In this document: positions 1 through 7,950 of the stretch, in pieces
Numbering within the stretch: the stretch's first letter is position 1
Layout: each line of letters begins with the position of its first letter
NCBI GenBank assembly: GCA_913020255.1
Contig: CAJWAW010000020.1
Coordinates: 1-12,266, forward strand
Reading direction: 5' to 3'
DNA from: an uncultured Fidelibacterota bacterium
GTDB lineage: Bacteria > Marinisomatota > Marinisomatia > SCGC-AAA003-L08 > GCA-002707645
Length of the DNA: 12,266 bases
Position numbers and translations under genes: made by a program
The notes under the pieces: generated by a model
The model's input: only the letters and a program-made list of their open reading frames with translations
What the model was told of the DNA's origin: nothing
The model's database searches: none

Positions 1-728
1 ACATCTTGACATATATCACATCCATAAATCCAATCATCTAAATTATCTTTATACTGATCAGGGAAATCTCCACGATGCTCAATTGTTAAATATGAAATAC
101 ATTTATTAGAATCTAAAACATAATCATCTACAATCGCATCAGTTGGACAAGATTCAATACACCTATTACATGTTCCGCATAAATCTTCTGCAAATGGATT
201 GTCATATTCTAATTCAAAATCTAATAATATTTCTGATATAAAAAACCATGAACCAATATTTCTATTAATTAAATTTGTATGCTTACCTATCCATCCTAAT
301 CCTGCTTTCTGCGCCCAGTATTTTTCCATTACGGGTGAAGTATCAACACAAACCCTGAACTTGAAATTTTCATTATATTTTTTGATCTGATTTATGATTT
401 GATATAATTTTTCTTTTATAACATCATGATAATCATTTCCCCATGAATAATTAGAAATTTTATATTTAGAATCTTTATTATCATTTGAGCCTGTATAATA
501 ATTATATGCAAATGATATTATAGTCTTTACTTCAGGAAAATATTTATATATGTCTTTTCTTTTATCTTTAGAGGTATTAATCCAATTCATTGAGGCATGA
601 TACTTCAAATCAAGCCATTTATCTAAATAGTTATTATTTTGAATATCTGGTGCAGTAAATCCAATATAATTAAAACCTAATTTTTTAGATTTTTCTTTAA
701 TTATTTTATTTAATTCAGATTTATTCAA
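1..728 (-). CDS. queG: Epoxyqueuosine reductase QueG, partial (3' end outside window)
   Basis: The gene runs off the left edge: 242 complete codons are visible of a family of roughly 300-380 residues. QueG is a cytoplasmic cobalamin and 4Fe-4S enzyme that reduces epoxyqueuosine to queuosine in tRNAs with GUN anticodons, the last step of the pathway. Visible signatures are LGFNYIGFTA (residues 17-26), VDTSPVMEKYWAQKAGLGWIG (128-148) with the conserved catalytic-type Asp129, a first ferredoxin-like cluster C184-x2-C187-x2-C190-x3-C194-P, and the start of the second cluster (C210, C237, C240; the next Cys lies beyond the edge). The start is TTG at 728-726: an in-frame TAA (731-729) directly precedes it, and the N-terminal helix expected of QueG begins there, whereas the first ATG (codon 47) would cut off conserved sequence. 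No Shine-Dalgarno is seen. It lies 21 bases after the preceding barrel gene and is probably co-transcribed; its job is unrelated to the surface proteins upstream. Confidence 0.93.
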   Translation of the reverse strand, partial: MNKSELNKIIKEKSKKLGFNYIGFTAPDIQNNNYLDKWLDLKYHASMNWINTSKDKRKDIYKYFPEVKTIISFAYNYYTGSNDNKDSKYKISNYSWGNDYHDVIKEKLYQIINQIKKYNENFKFRVCVDTSPVMEKYWAQKAGLGWIGKHTNLINRNIGSWFFISEILLDFELEYDNPFAEDLCGTCNRCIESCPTDAIVDDYVLDSNKCISYLTIEHRGDFPDQYKDNLDDWIYGCDICQD

Positions 729-749
729 TTAGGTAAGAAAATAGAAATG

Positions 750-1511
750 TTAAAAACTTTCAAAATAAATTATTTTAACTTCCCTATTCATAGAATCATA
801 TCTTTCATTATTTTTAGATATGTCATTTATATTAACTTCTAACATTAAACTACTAGTTGCTGACCAGCGTAATCCTGCATTTAGATATCCTCTGCCTTTT
901 CTTATAATATATTCTCCATCATCATAATCATTATCATTAATTGCAAAATCATATTCAGCCATTAAAGAAAAACTTCTATTTAGTTCTCTATCAAAGCCAA
1001 AAAATAGATTCACATCATCATCTCCATCACTAGTCTCAAATAAATTTTTATTAGCACCTATATGAAAACCTAAATTTCCTAATATCTCATAGTTTCTACT
1101 TAATACAAAATATACACCCATAGCTTTTTGTTCATATCTATCTCTATCTAATAAATATTCACCTTTTCCTTGAGTATCTAAACCAAATAATATTGAAGGT
1201 CTAGATTCTGTTTCCTCAAAAACTCTATACTTGATTTGAACTTCTGGATATGATTTATTTTTTTTAAATGATCCAGTACCTATAAATTCTTGAATTCCAA
1301 ATGACACCCCTAGAGTAAGATGATCAGTGATTCCAATTGAGAATGATGGCAACAAACCTCCCTCATTCATCAGTAAAGTTTCTAAGGTAAATGTTCCCCT
1401 TGGTAAAGTGCCTGCTGTAGGCATAGAAATTAATTCAAGAGGAGGGTATGGCTGTTCTTCTTGAGAAAAGACAAAAGTTAGTATAAATATTAATATTATT
1501 ATTTTTTTCAT
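750..1511 (-). CDS. Small outer-membrane beta-barrel protein with YjbH-like N-terminal motif
   Basis: The 253-residue product starts with a clear signal peptide (MKKIIILIFILTFVFS, then QEEQPYPP), so it is exported. Mature sequence opens with LISMPTAGTLPRGTFTLE (about residues 27-44), resembling the 'INTPTARMLPEGTL' opening of YjbH-type barrels, then alternating polar/hydrophobic strands with acidic turns (for example the GDDDVN turn near 164-169), ending in IIYFESF. A terminal Phe is the usual signal for the BAM barrel-assembly machinery. I infer an outer-membrane barrel of about 10-12 strands; the ligand is unknown. The YjbH link is only a motif resemblance; a generic conserved FCB-group barrel of unknown function is as likely. 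It follows the nuclease fusion gene after 53 bases, the longest gap in the window, so it may have its own promoter together with queG. Confidence 0.72.
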   Translation of the reverse strand: MKKIIILIFILTFVFSQEEQPYPPLELISMPTAGTLPRGTFTLETLLMNEGGLLPSFSIGITDHLTLGVSFGIQEFIGTGSFKKNKSYPEVQIKYRVFEETESRPSILFGLDTQGKGEYLLDRDRYEQKAMGVYFVLSRNYEILGNLGFHIGANKNLFETSDGDDDVNLFFGFDRELNRSFSLMAEYDFAINDNDYDDGEYIIRKGRGYLNAGLRWSATSSLMLEVNINDISKNNERYDSMNREVKIIYFESF

Positions 1512-1522
1512 TTAATAAAATA

Positions 1523-1550
1523 CAAAGATATATATTAAAAATAAATCAAA
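1523..1550 (-). promoter_or_regulatory. Possible Bacteroidetes-like promoter upstream of the barrel gene and queG
   Basis: In the longest intergenic gap (1512-1564), the minus strand carries TATCTTTG (1530-1523), which fits the Bacteroidetes -7 element TAnnTTTG, and an upstream TTTG (1550-1547). The spacer is 16 bases, shorter than the usual 17-23, and a start site a few bases downstream would leave an almost absent leader before the ATG at 1511. In such AT-rich DNA a chance match is quite possible. No stem-loop terminator is visible in the gap. Confidence 0.22.
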
Positions 1551-1564
1551 TAAACGATATTAAT

Positions 1565-3466
1565 CTAATTTTTTACTTCGTAACTAAAGGATAACATTAC
1601 AGGCATATGATCAGAAATATATTCTTCATAAATAGAAAAACCACCCATATAATCATCTATTGGAATTGTCTTAACTAAGTATGTATCTGGCGAGACCAAT
1701 GATTTTGAAACTAAAATATGATCTAAAAAACTAACATAAGGTTCTTTAGGATATGAAGCCTGTAATATATCATATGTTATATCAAATGTTGGAAAAAAGA
1801 ATTTCGTGTCATTTAAAAATGGATCAAAACAATGCTCTCCATCTTTATCTTTTAAATCATCATTCCAATCACCTAGTATTATATAATGACTGTCATTTTT
1901 GCTAACATAATCATGAATCATTTCAGAGGCTTTCTGTCTTCTGAACAATCCAGAGTCACAACATTTCATATGTAGATTAATAAGCGATAATTTCAAGCCT
2001 GATGATTTAACTAGTAGATCGCATTGTAATGGAGGTCTTCCAGCAAAATAATAATCATCTTCAGCATACAATTCTTTTCGTCCAACCAAATCAAATAAAT
2101 CTTTTTTATATATAAAAGCTTGATCCATAAATGATGATTGTTGTGAAATAATAAAATCATAATTAGGTAAATATTCCATTAACTTACTAAACCAACTTCT
2201 TTTTTTAATTTCCTGAAAAGCAATTATATCAGCATTAAAATCAACAATCGCCTCAGATAATGCTTCAATTGTCAAGCTACCATTAGTAGGAAAAAACTCA
2301 CAATTCCACGTAATAATATCTAATTTATCATCAGCATTTAAATTGGGAAAATCCCATTTATCAGTTATGACTTTATCTGCTTGATATTTTTTAGAATCAG
2401 GTAAAATCAAGGTGTTCCAATCCGTCTTCTTATATATTATATCCATTGCCTTATCATATTTTTGATTTATCCATTCATATGCATTTTGATCGTAAGTAAA
2501 ATCATCTATAAATAAAGTTTGGGATATACTATTTCTAACAGCACTTTCATAACCAATAAACTTTTTTTCTTTATTGTCATATTTTAATTTAAAATGTCCA
2601 AATCCTGTACCATTTCCATAATTTTGGAAAATATATGTATGACTATTATTATCATACCAAGGTGTTCTATAACCTTTACTGATCCCTCCTGAAACAATAA
2701 AATCTACGCCTTGAGCGTAGAATCCTAATTGGATTGCATTTAAACTTTCTTTCTTGTTTTTATCTTTTTCTAAAAATTCTTTATATACTACATCCCTATC
2801 CCATGGAACACCAGCGCTTGTTAAAACAACAATAATATCAATATCCATTTTTTCTAATTTGGAAACCCATTTTTTCATAGAATCAGCTGAAGAAGAAATT
2901 GTTACACCTCTTAAATTTTTATCTAAAACAGATTCAGCTATAACATCCCCAGCTATACCAATAATTCCAATTTTAACATCTTTGATGTTCAATATTGTAT
3001 ATGGATCAAAAATGTAATCACCCTCAGAATTGAAAATATTTGCTGCTAAAAAGGGGAAATTAGCTTTTTCCGATAAAGAAACTAGATTTTCATAGCCAAA
3101 TAAAAAATCATTTTGAGCAGGAACAATAGCATCATATCCTACTTTATTCATCCACTCTATTATCGTTTTACCACTATCTACAATTCCAACCGGATGACCT
3201 TGAAAAAAATTTCCGCCATCCAATATCAGCATATCATCTAAACCTGAAGATAATTTTACTTTAATTTTATTTACATATTCTATGAAAGCTGCACCACCCA
3301 TTATTTTTGGTGGAAAATTGGGATTCATAAACAAAGCATCCTGTTCATTTAAAAAGCCATGCATATCGTTTGTAGTAATAACATCGATATAGCTATCATT
3401 TGTATACAATGAGGAAAGAAATAAAAAAGATAAAATAAATTTTATATTGTGATTAATAACTACCAT
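1565..3466 (-). CDS. Secreted fusion: degenerate 5'-nucleotidase-type metallophosphoesterase domain plus EEP nuclease domain
   Basis: A 633-residue protein with an N-terminal signal peptide (hydrophobic 8-20), so periplasmic, surface or secreted. Residues 26-310 follow the UshA/5'-nucleotidase metallophosphoesterase fold: TTNDMHG (D34, H36), LDGGNFFQG (83-90), GYDAIV then AQNDFLFG (117-124), FPFLAANIF, VKIGIIG, VLTSAG (214-219), VDFIVSGGISKG (254-265). Most metal ligands are changed: GD to GN (N86), GNHE to AQND (117-120), LSH to LTS (S217) and GHSH to GISK (261-264). This domain is probably catalytically dead. The usual C-terminal 5'-nucleotidase domain is absent. Instead residues 381-630 form an endonuclease/exonuclease/phosphatase domain that looks intact: WN388, QE419, NLH499, GD533WN535D, LDH583 and SDH620MPV. 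It may cleave nucleic acids, phosphodiesters or another phosphoester; the substrate cannot be told. Its ATG overlaps the stop of the acid phosphatase gene by 7 bases. Confidence 0.88.
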   Translation of the reverse strand: MVVINHNIKFILSFLFLSSLYTNDSYIDVITTNDMHGFLNEQDALFMNPNFPPKIMGGAAFIEYVNKIKVKLSSGLDDMLILDGGNFFQGHPVGIVDSGKTIIEWMNKVGYDAIVPAQNDFLFGYENLVSLSEKANFPFLAANIFNSEGDYIFDPYTILNIKDVKIGIIGIAGDVIAESVLDKNLRGVTISSSADSMKKWVSKLEKMDIDIIVVLTSAGVPWDRDVVYKEFLEKDKNKKESLNAIQLGFYAQGVDFIVSGGISKGYRTPWYDNNSHTYIFQNYGNGTGFGHFKLKYDNKEKKFIGYESAVRNSISQTLFIDDFTYDQNAYEWINQKYDKAMDIIYKKTDWNTLILPDSKKYQADKVITDKWDFPNLNADDKLDIITWNCEFFPTNGSLTIEALSEAIVDFNADIIAFQEIKKRSWFSKLMEYLPNYDFIISQQSSFMDQAFIYKKDLFDLVGRKELYAEDDYYFAGRPPLQCDLLVKSSGLKLSLINLHMKCCDSGLFRRQKASEMIHDYVSKNDSHYIILGDWNDDLKDKDGEHCFDPFLNDTKFFFPTFDITYDILQASYPKEPYVSFLDHILVSKSLVSPDTYLVKTIPIDDYMGGFSIYEEYISDHMPVMLSFSYEVKN

Positions 3467-4128
3467 TTTCCATACATAGGATTAGGGAAAATAAACTGAT
3501 CTATGCCAAACCTGATATATTTTTTAGCTTTAAAATCACCCATGGCATCACCTAAATATTGCACAACTCTAAATGAATCGAAATTTTCCATACGACCAGT
3601 TGAATTGAAAACTTCTTCTCTTCTTATGGTCTTTTTATCTTCTTTATCTTTTCTTAATAAATAAATATCATCATTTGAATAAATATCTAATTTTTTCATA
3701 TTATTTTTAGTTGATTTCAAGCGTTCATCCATTCTATTACTAATAAAAATAATTTGAATATTATTTCTTCTTAAAAAATTAATATATTTTTTAGCACCAG
3801 GAACTAATCTTGCCTCTTCTTTCTCAACCCACTTCGCCCAAGATTTCATATTAAATGATTCACCTTTATTAAACAGATTAACTTGATAATCAGAATTATC
3901 TAAAACAGTTTCATCAAGATCCATTATAACGGCATAATTATTCTCATTATTTATATTAAGAGAAAAATTATTATGTCTTATTTTTTTTCTTAGTTTCTCT
4001 ATTGCTTGGTTATAAACTTGATGACATAAAGCCTTATACTCTATTGATTCTCTAACCCATCTAACATCGTTAGGCAACGTATCATTTAACACTAAAGAAA
4101 GAAAAATTATATATATTATTGTTCTCAT
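3460..4128 (-). CDS. Class C acid phosphatase / 5'-nucleotidase, e(P4)-like HAD hydrolase
   Basis: A 222-residue HAD-superfamily phosphatase. The DDDD-type motifs are all present: IMDLDETVLDNS (68-79; nucleophile D70, acid/base D72), IFISNR (127-132; S130), a Lys-rich segment 159-166 for the motif III Lys, and YLGDAMGDF (191-199; D194, D198). The ending FIFPNPMYGKW matches the typical 'LPNPMYGxW' tail of the e(P4)/class C family. Known members sit in the outer membrane or periplasm and dephosphorylate 5'-nucleotides and NMN, releasing nucleosides for uptake. It has an N-terminal hydrophobic segment (MRTIIYIIFLSLVLND) but no lipobox cysteine, unlike lipoprotein e(P4), and is shorter than the roughly 270-residue Haemophilus protein. 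It lies 5 bases after the upstream barrel gene and overlaps the downstream nuclease fusion by 7 bases, so the three are surely co-transcribed. Confidence 0.9.
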   Translation of the reverse strand: MRTIIYIIFLSLVLNDTLPNDVRWVRESIEYKALCHQVYNQAIEKLRKKIRHNNFSLNINNENNYAVIMDLDETVLDNSDYQVNLFNKGESFNMKSWAKWVEKEEARLVPGAKKYINFLRRNNIQIIFISNRMDERLKSTKNNMKKLDIYSNDDIYLLRKDKEDKKTIRREEVFNSTGRMENFDSFRVVQYLGDAMGDFKAKKYIRFGIDQFIFPNPMYGKW

Positions 4129-4133
4129 ATGAT

Positions 4134-5486
4134 TTAAAATCCTATTTTAAATGTTGTTAAAAAACTTAGTTTATTTTCAGTTACATTATCACAACCTATA
4201 TCATCACAACTTAAATTATATATATCCTCTAAGGGAAGTATATCAAAATATTTATATTTAGTAGTTGAGTAATTCATTGCAAAATCAAATTCAAATTTTC
4301 CTATTTTTGTTCCAGTACCTAATGTTAAAATCGCTGTAGGCTCAACTGCACTAAAAACAGATTCACTATATACAAGACCAGCTCGCATTGGGTAGCTATT
4401 ATGCGGAGTATATTCAAACCCTAACTTATAATCATTTATATCATAATCTATACCAGCAACTTTCACACTATGATCTAAATATTTATTTTCTATTTCAAAA
4501 ACTAAAATCATATTAACATTAGATTGCGGATAATAAGATATTCCAAGATTCTTTTTTTCTGGTTTTTTATAATTAAAGCCATTAACTAAGTATGAAAGCT
4601 CACCATCTTCGAAACCAAATAATTGCGGTAACCCTACTATATTTGATATTCCTCCTAATAATAATCCTGGCCCCGTATTATCAAATATTGAAATACTTTC
4701 TTCATATGATAATGCTATAACTAATTCATTTGTAAGTGGAATCTGAGCCCCGAATGTATGAAATTGTTTATCAGTTGTTAAGGAATACATATTAGCAACA
4801 TCATCCATTAATGATAAATTCTCTGTACCATAAGAATCATCAATCACTGTTAATTTAATTTTATCAGTAATATTTGTATCTAAAATTCGATTTACTCCGA
4901 ATCCAACTGAATAATTTTTTCTTTTATTGGATTTAAATGCGAAAGATATACCAGCTGATTGAACATCAAGCACTCCATTAGTACTATAAGTTTGATAACC
5001 AACAATGGGATCATTAATTCCTATTATACCATCATCTAAATTAGAATCACCCCTAACCTCTTCTGAATAATTGTAATCAAGTGATAAAAAGGGATTTTGT
5101 GATATAGAACCTGTTACCTTAAATTTCCACAAAGATGCACTAAAGATTGCTCCAAAACTATTACTAAAGTTATTATTTTGATTAAAAACATAATCCGTTT
5201 CACCTAAGGCTTCTTCCCATTCATCTTTAAATATAATACTTCTTCTTTCAGATATAGAATCAAACCCTAGATTCAGATCTACATGAATACCATCCTTATT
5301 ATTAGATAGTAAAGATGGGTTAGAAATTGTGCTCCAACTACTGTTTCCGATAGAACTATTAGTCCTACCCATAGACATAGACTTTGCATCATTATAATAT
5401 AATTCTCCAGGAATAATTCTATTAAAAAATGATTGACTAAAAGTCAATGATGTCAATATTAATATATAAATAATCTTATAGTGCAT
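4134..5486 (-). CDS. FadL/PorV-like outer-membrane beta-barrel protein
   Basis: A 450-residue exported protein: signal peptide MHYKIIYILILTSLTFSQS, followed by the N-terminal hatch-like signature of OMPP1/FadL and UPF0164/PorV-type barrels, AKSMSMGRTNSSIGNSSWST (34-53) then ISNPSLLS. The rest is alternating beta-strand sequence ending in LTTFKIGF with a terminal Phe typical of outer-membrane barrels. A Cys pair (LSCDDIGCDN) lies in a probable extracellular loop near the C-terminus. Known FadL-type channels pass hydrophobic or small aromatic molecules; the cargo here is unknown. Its ATG lies inside the last codons of the upstream HhH-barrel gene (11-base overlap), and the phosphatase gene follows after 5 bases, so a role in moving a product of the locus is possible but only inferred. 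Confidence 0.78.
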   Translation of the reverse strand: MHYKIIYILILTSLTFSQSFFNRIIPGELYYNDAKSMSMGRTNSSIGNSSWSTISNPSLLSNNKDGIHVDLNLGFDSISERRSIIFKDEWEEALGETDYVFNQNNNFSNSFGAIFSASLWKFKVTGSISQNPFLSLDYNYSEEVRGDSNLDDGIIGINDPIVGYQTYSTNGVLDVQSAGISFAFKSNKRKNYSVGFGVNRILDTNITDKIKLTVIDDSYGTENLSLMDDVANMYSLTTDKQFHTFGAQIPLTNELVIALSYEESISIFDNTGPGLLLGGISNIVGLPQLFGFEDGELSYLVNGFNYKKPEKKNLGISYYPQSNVNMILVFEIENKYLDHSVKVAGIDYDINDYKLGFEYTPHNSYPMRAGLVYSESVFSAVEPTAILTLGTGTKIGKFEFDFAMNYSTTKYKYFDILPLEDIYNLSCDDIGCDNVTENKLSFLTTFKIGF

Positions 5487-7950
5487 AATCTATCTGAACC
5501 CTAAAATTAAAGTTTTCATTAAACATATATGGATTATCAATCCAACTTCCATCACTAAGCTGGCCTGTCACAACTGATGTAGAATAATACTCTGATGTAT
5601 GACTAACTTTCATTTTTACTGATAATAATGTATTTGGTTTAAAATTAAATGATACCCAACTATGAGCAACGCCACTATTTGTATTAAATAATAAAAAATC
5701 ATTATCCTCAATATACCACATAAAACCATCTGCATATACAACACCTGTTTTCAATTTCATACTTTCATCAAAATTATGTTCAAATGAAAAGCCAATTGCA
5801 CTATCAGGCGAACCAATGTCTCCAACATGCATGTCCTGGTCAAATAAATCCGGGCTTCCAGTAAGTCGAGGTCTAGGAGAGAATGTTGTATAATTCCACG
5901 AATATAACATTTCCATATTATTATAATTAGATAATCTAAGTTTAAATCTAATTCTTGCTTCTTTTGTAAAATATGGGCTTGGATGAGCTATATCAAATGA
6001 GCCCCTAGATTGCCATTTATATCTAAAGTATATTCTATAATTAAATACAGGTCGCCACTCTAATTTACCAACCACTCGTGAATATTGAGCTTCATCTGCT
6101 TTTCTAATCCATGAATCCCACTGAATACCACCAACTAAATCTTCATGAAACTGATATCTAGATTCAACATAATATCCTTTTTCTGCCTGAGGCTGAGGAT
6201 TTGAAGAATATAAATTATAATAAATAGGATCTTCTAACCAATAAGGATCCTCAAAAATTGTAGATTTATATCTTCTGTATTCAGAAAAAGATCTTTGATA
6301 AGGATTGTCATAATCTAAATCATAATCTCTATACAAAATTAATAAATCAAATGCACTAAATTGCATATAGCTATTTAATATAAAAGCACTTGGCTCATTG
6401 TCACCAATTCTTCCATTAGTATCTAATTGTCCATACTCTCCTTGAAAAGACATATTTCTTACAACTTTACTAAAATCGTAACCTATAACCCTTCGAAATG
6501 ATCTAGCTGAAGACCATATATCAGAGCTACCAGAATTACTATACATTGCAGCTATCTCAGGATCAGCTGAATTACTCATATAATTTAAATAAAATGCATC
6601 TCCAGAATAATTATCAAAATCATCCGCTCCATCAAAATCTGGTCCACTATCACCATCTCCACCAGTAATAGTTCTAATTATTTGAGGATTTAAAACTCTA
6701 TCATATAGACTTTCATAAATTGTAAAACCAATGTTTGTACTTAAATTAGGAGAGTATCTAATATTAGTACCCATTGTCCACTCTTCAACAGAATCAATTA
6801 AATTTTCATTAATTTTAGATGAACTATTATTAGAATATCCGTATCCAATCCTAGGATTCATTGTCATAAGAGCTGAGAAACTACCATCAGAATTAATTAT
6901 TGCATCACGCTTATTATTTGATTTAGGTATCCCATTAGATAAAAACATCGAGAGTCTCAATTTTTTACCTGAAAGCTGAGCTGCAATTCCACTTAAAACA
7001 AATTGAGTTGATCTAGTAAAATCCGTATTAATACCTGTTTGTCTTTTTGAAAATTTATAACCTGTTCTACGTGGCTGATAATAATCTGTGGACTCAAATA
7101 TAACTCCCTGTCCATAGCTAGCAGTAAAATTTCCTATTATTAATTTTTCTAATTTAAATGCATTATTAGATTTTTTCTGAAATGATACAAATGCTTTATC
7201 TGAATAAATATTATTTGCCTCACCTCGATGATTATACCTTAAAAACCCCATATTAATATTTCCATACCCTAATAAAAGCTTTGTTAGAGTTTCTGGATTT
7301 GAGTTGTCACTAAAACTAATTGGTATCTCATCTTCATCCAAACTTGATGTAGATGGCGTAGAGCGAACCATTGAAGTATACCTTATACTAATTTTATTTA
7401 TATTAGAGCTATCAAATGCAACAAAATCTAATAAATTTTTATATCCATAGTGACTAATTCCAGGAGAATTTTTCAATTGAAATGTCCCTGAAATTTCACC
7501 TCTTTCCTGTTGCTTTAAAACTGCAACAACATCCATAGGACTCAAATTTGGAAGTGAATACAAATCATCATAATTCATTAAATTAATATTTTGAGGATTG
7601 TAATATCTATCTAACCACAGTTCTGCAATACCCTCAGAACTTCCTTCAGTAGATAGCCATTGATCTGTTTTGTATGAAACATTTGAGGATCCTAGCCTCT
7701 CAATTTTAATAATTTTAATATAATCTTTTAATAAATGAACATCATTAGCTGTCAATTCATTTACATTTAATAAGTCATAAATTGTATTTATTTGACCTAC
7801 AGAATTAATATATAGCCATACACTATTATTTTTTTCATTTGATAATGGGAGTGATAAAACGTCATCTTTTGATGCATTATTTATATCAATTTTGTTCATA
7901 CATAATACAGCACCTATCATAAGCAATATAATGTAGTTTTTACTATTCAA
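5476..7950 (-). CDS. Helix-hairpin-helix (ComEA-like) protein fused to a large outer-membrane beta-barrel
   Basis: About 824 residues. From the chosen TTG start (7950-7948) a signal peptide follows (MNSKNYIILLMIGAVLC). Two ComEA-like helix-hairpin-helix units come next: residues 21-81 (IDINNASKDDVLSLP ... IYDLLNVNELT ... LLKDYIKI) and about 121-179 (NLMNYDDLYSLPNLSPMD ... FQLKNSPGIS ... LLDFVAF). The first lacks the usual GIG hairpin glycines. From about 187 onward the sequence is strand-rich with many Tyr/Trp/Arg and acidic loops (for example the GGDGDSGPDFDGADDF loop), ending in FRVQIDYAL, as in a large outer-membrane barrel. An ATG at 7974 would add 8 residues with a poorer signal peptide; the TTG has GGAG six bases upstream and overlaps the preceding stop by 8 bases. 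HhH_3 domains in ComEA bind DNA non-specifically, so surface DNA binding or uptake is possible. Related long HhH-barrel proteins in the FCB group are, to my knowledge, uncharacterised. Confidence 0.82.
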   Translation of the reverse strand: MNSKNYIILLMIGAVLCMNKIDINNASKDDVLSLPLSNEKNNSVWLYINSVGQINTIYDLLNVNELTANDVHLLKDYIKIIKIERLGSSNVSYKTDQWLSTEGSSEGIAELWLDRYYNPQNINLMNYDDLYSLPNLSPMDVVAVLKQQERGEISGTFQLKNSPGISHYGYKNLLDFVAFDSSNINKISIRYTSMVRSTPSTSSLDEDEIPISFSDNSNPETLTKLLLGYGNINMGFLRYNHRGEANNIYSDKAFVSFQKKSNNAFKLEKLIIGNFTASYGQGVIFESTDYYQPRRTGYKFSKRQTGINTDFTRSTQFVLSGIAAQLSGKKLRLSMFLSNGIPKSNNKRDAIINSDGSFSALMTMNPRIGYGYSNNSSSKINENLIDSVEEWTMGTNIRYSPNLSTNIGFTIYESLYDRVLNPQIIRTITGGDGDSGPDFDGADDFDNYSGDAFYLNYMSNSADPEIAAMYSNSGSSDIWSSARSFRRVIGYDFSKVVRNMSFQGEYGQLDTNGRIGDNEPSAFILNSYMQFSAFDLLILYRDYDLDYDNPYQRSFSEYRRYKSTIFEDPYWLEDPIYYNLYSSNPQPQAEKGYYVESRYQFHEDLVGGIQWDSWIRKADEAQYSRVVGKLEWRPVFNYRIYFRYKWQSRGSFDIAHPSPYFTKEARIRFKLRLSNYNNMEMLYSWNYTTFSPRPRLTGSPDLFDQDMHVGDIGSPDSAIGFSFEHNFDESMKLKTGVVYADGFMWYIEDNDFLLFNTNSGVAHSWVSFNFKPNTLLSVKMKVSHTSEYYSTSVVTGQLSDGSWIDNPYMFNENFNFRVQIDYAL

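Noticed and set aside
199..390. Plus-strand open frame opposite queG
   Set aside because: It lies wholly antisense to conserved QueG sequence and has no recognisable features.
1512..1564. Rho-independent terminator in the longest gap
   Set aside because: No GC-containing stem followed by a T-run is seen on the minus strand; only AT-rich sequence with weak chance pairing.
2754..3017. Plus-strand open frame opposite the metallophosphoesterase domain
   Set aside because: It is entirely antisense to a conserved domain; composition and length are as expected by chance.
6731..6979. Plus-strand open frame opposite the HhH-barrel gene
   Set aside because: It is entirely antisense to the barrel coding region and shows no features of its own.
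7899..7950. Possible lipoprotein signal (IGAVLC) in the HhH-barrel protein
   Set aside because: The residue before Cys is Leu, not Gly/Ala/Ser, so the lipobox rule fails; a barrel protein also does not need a lipid anchor.
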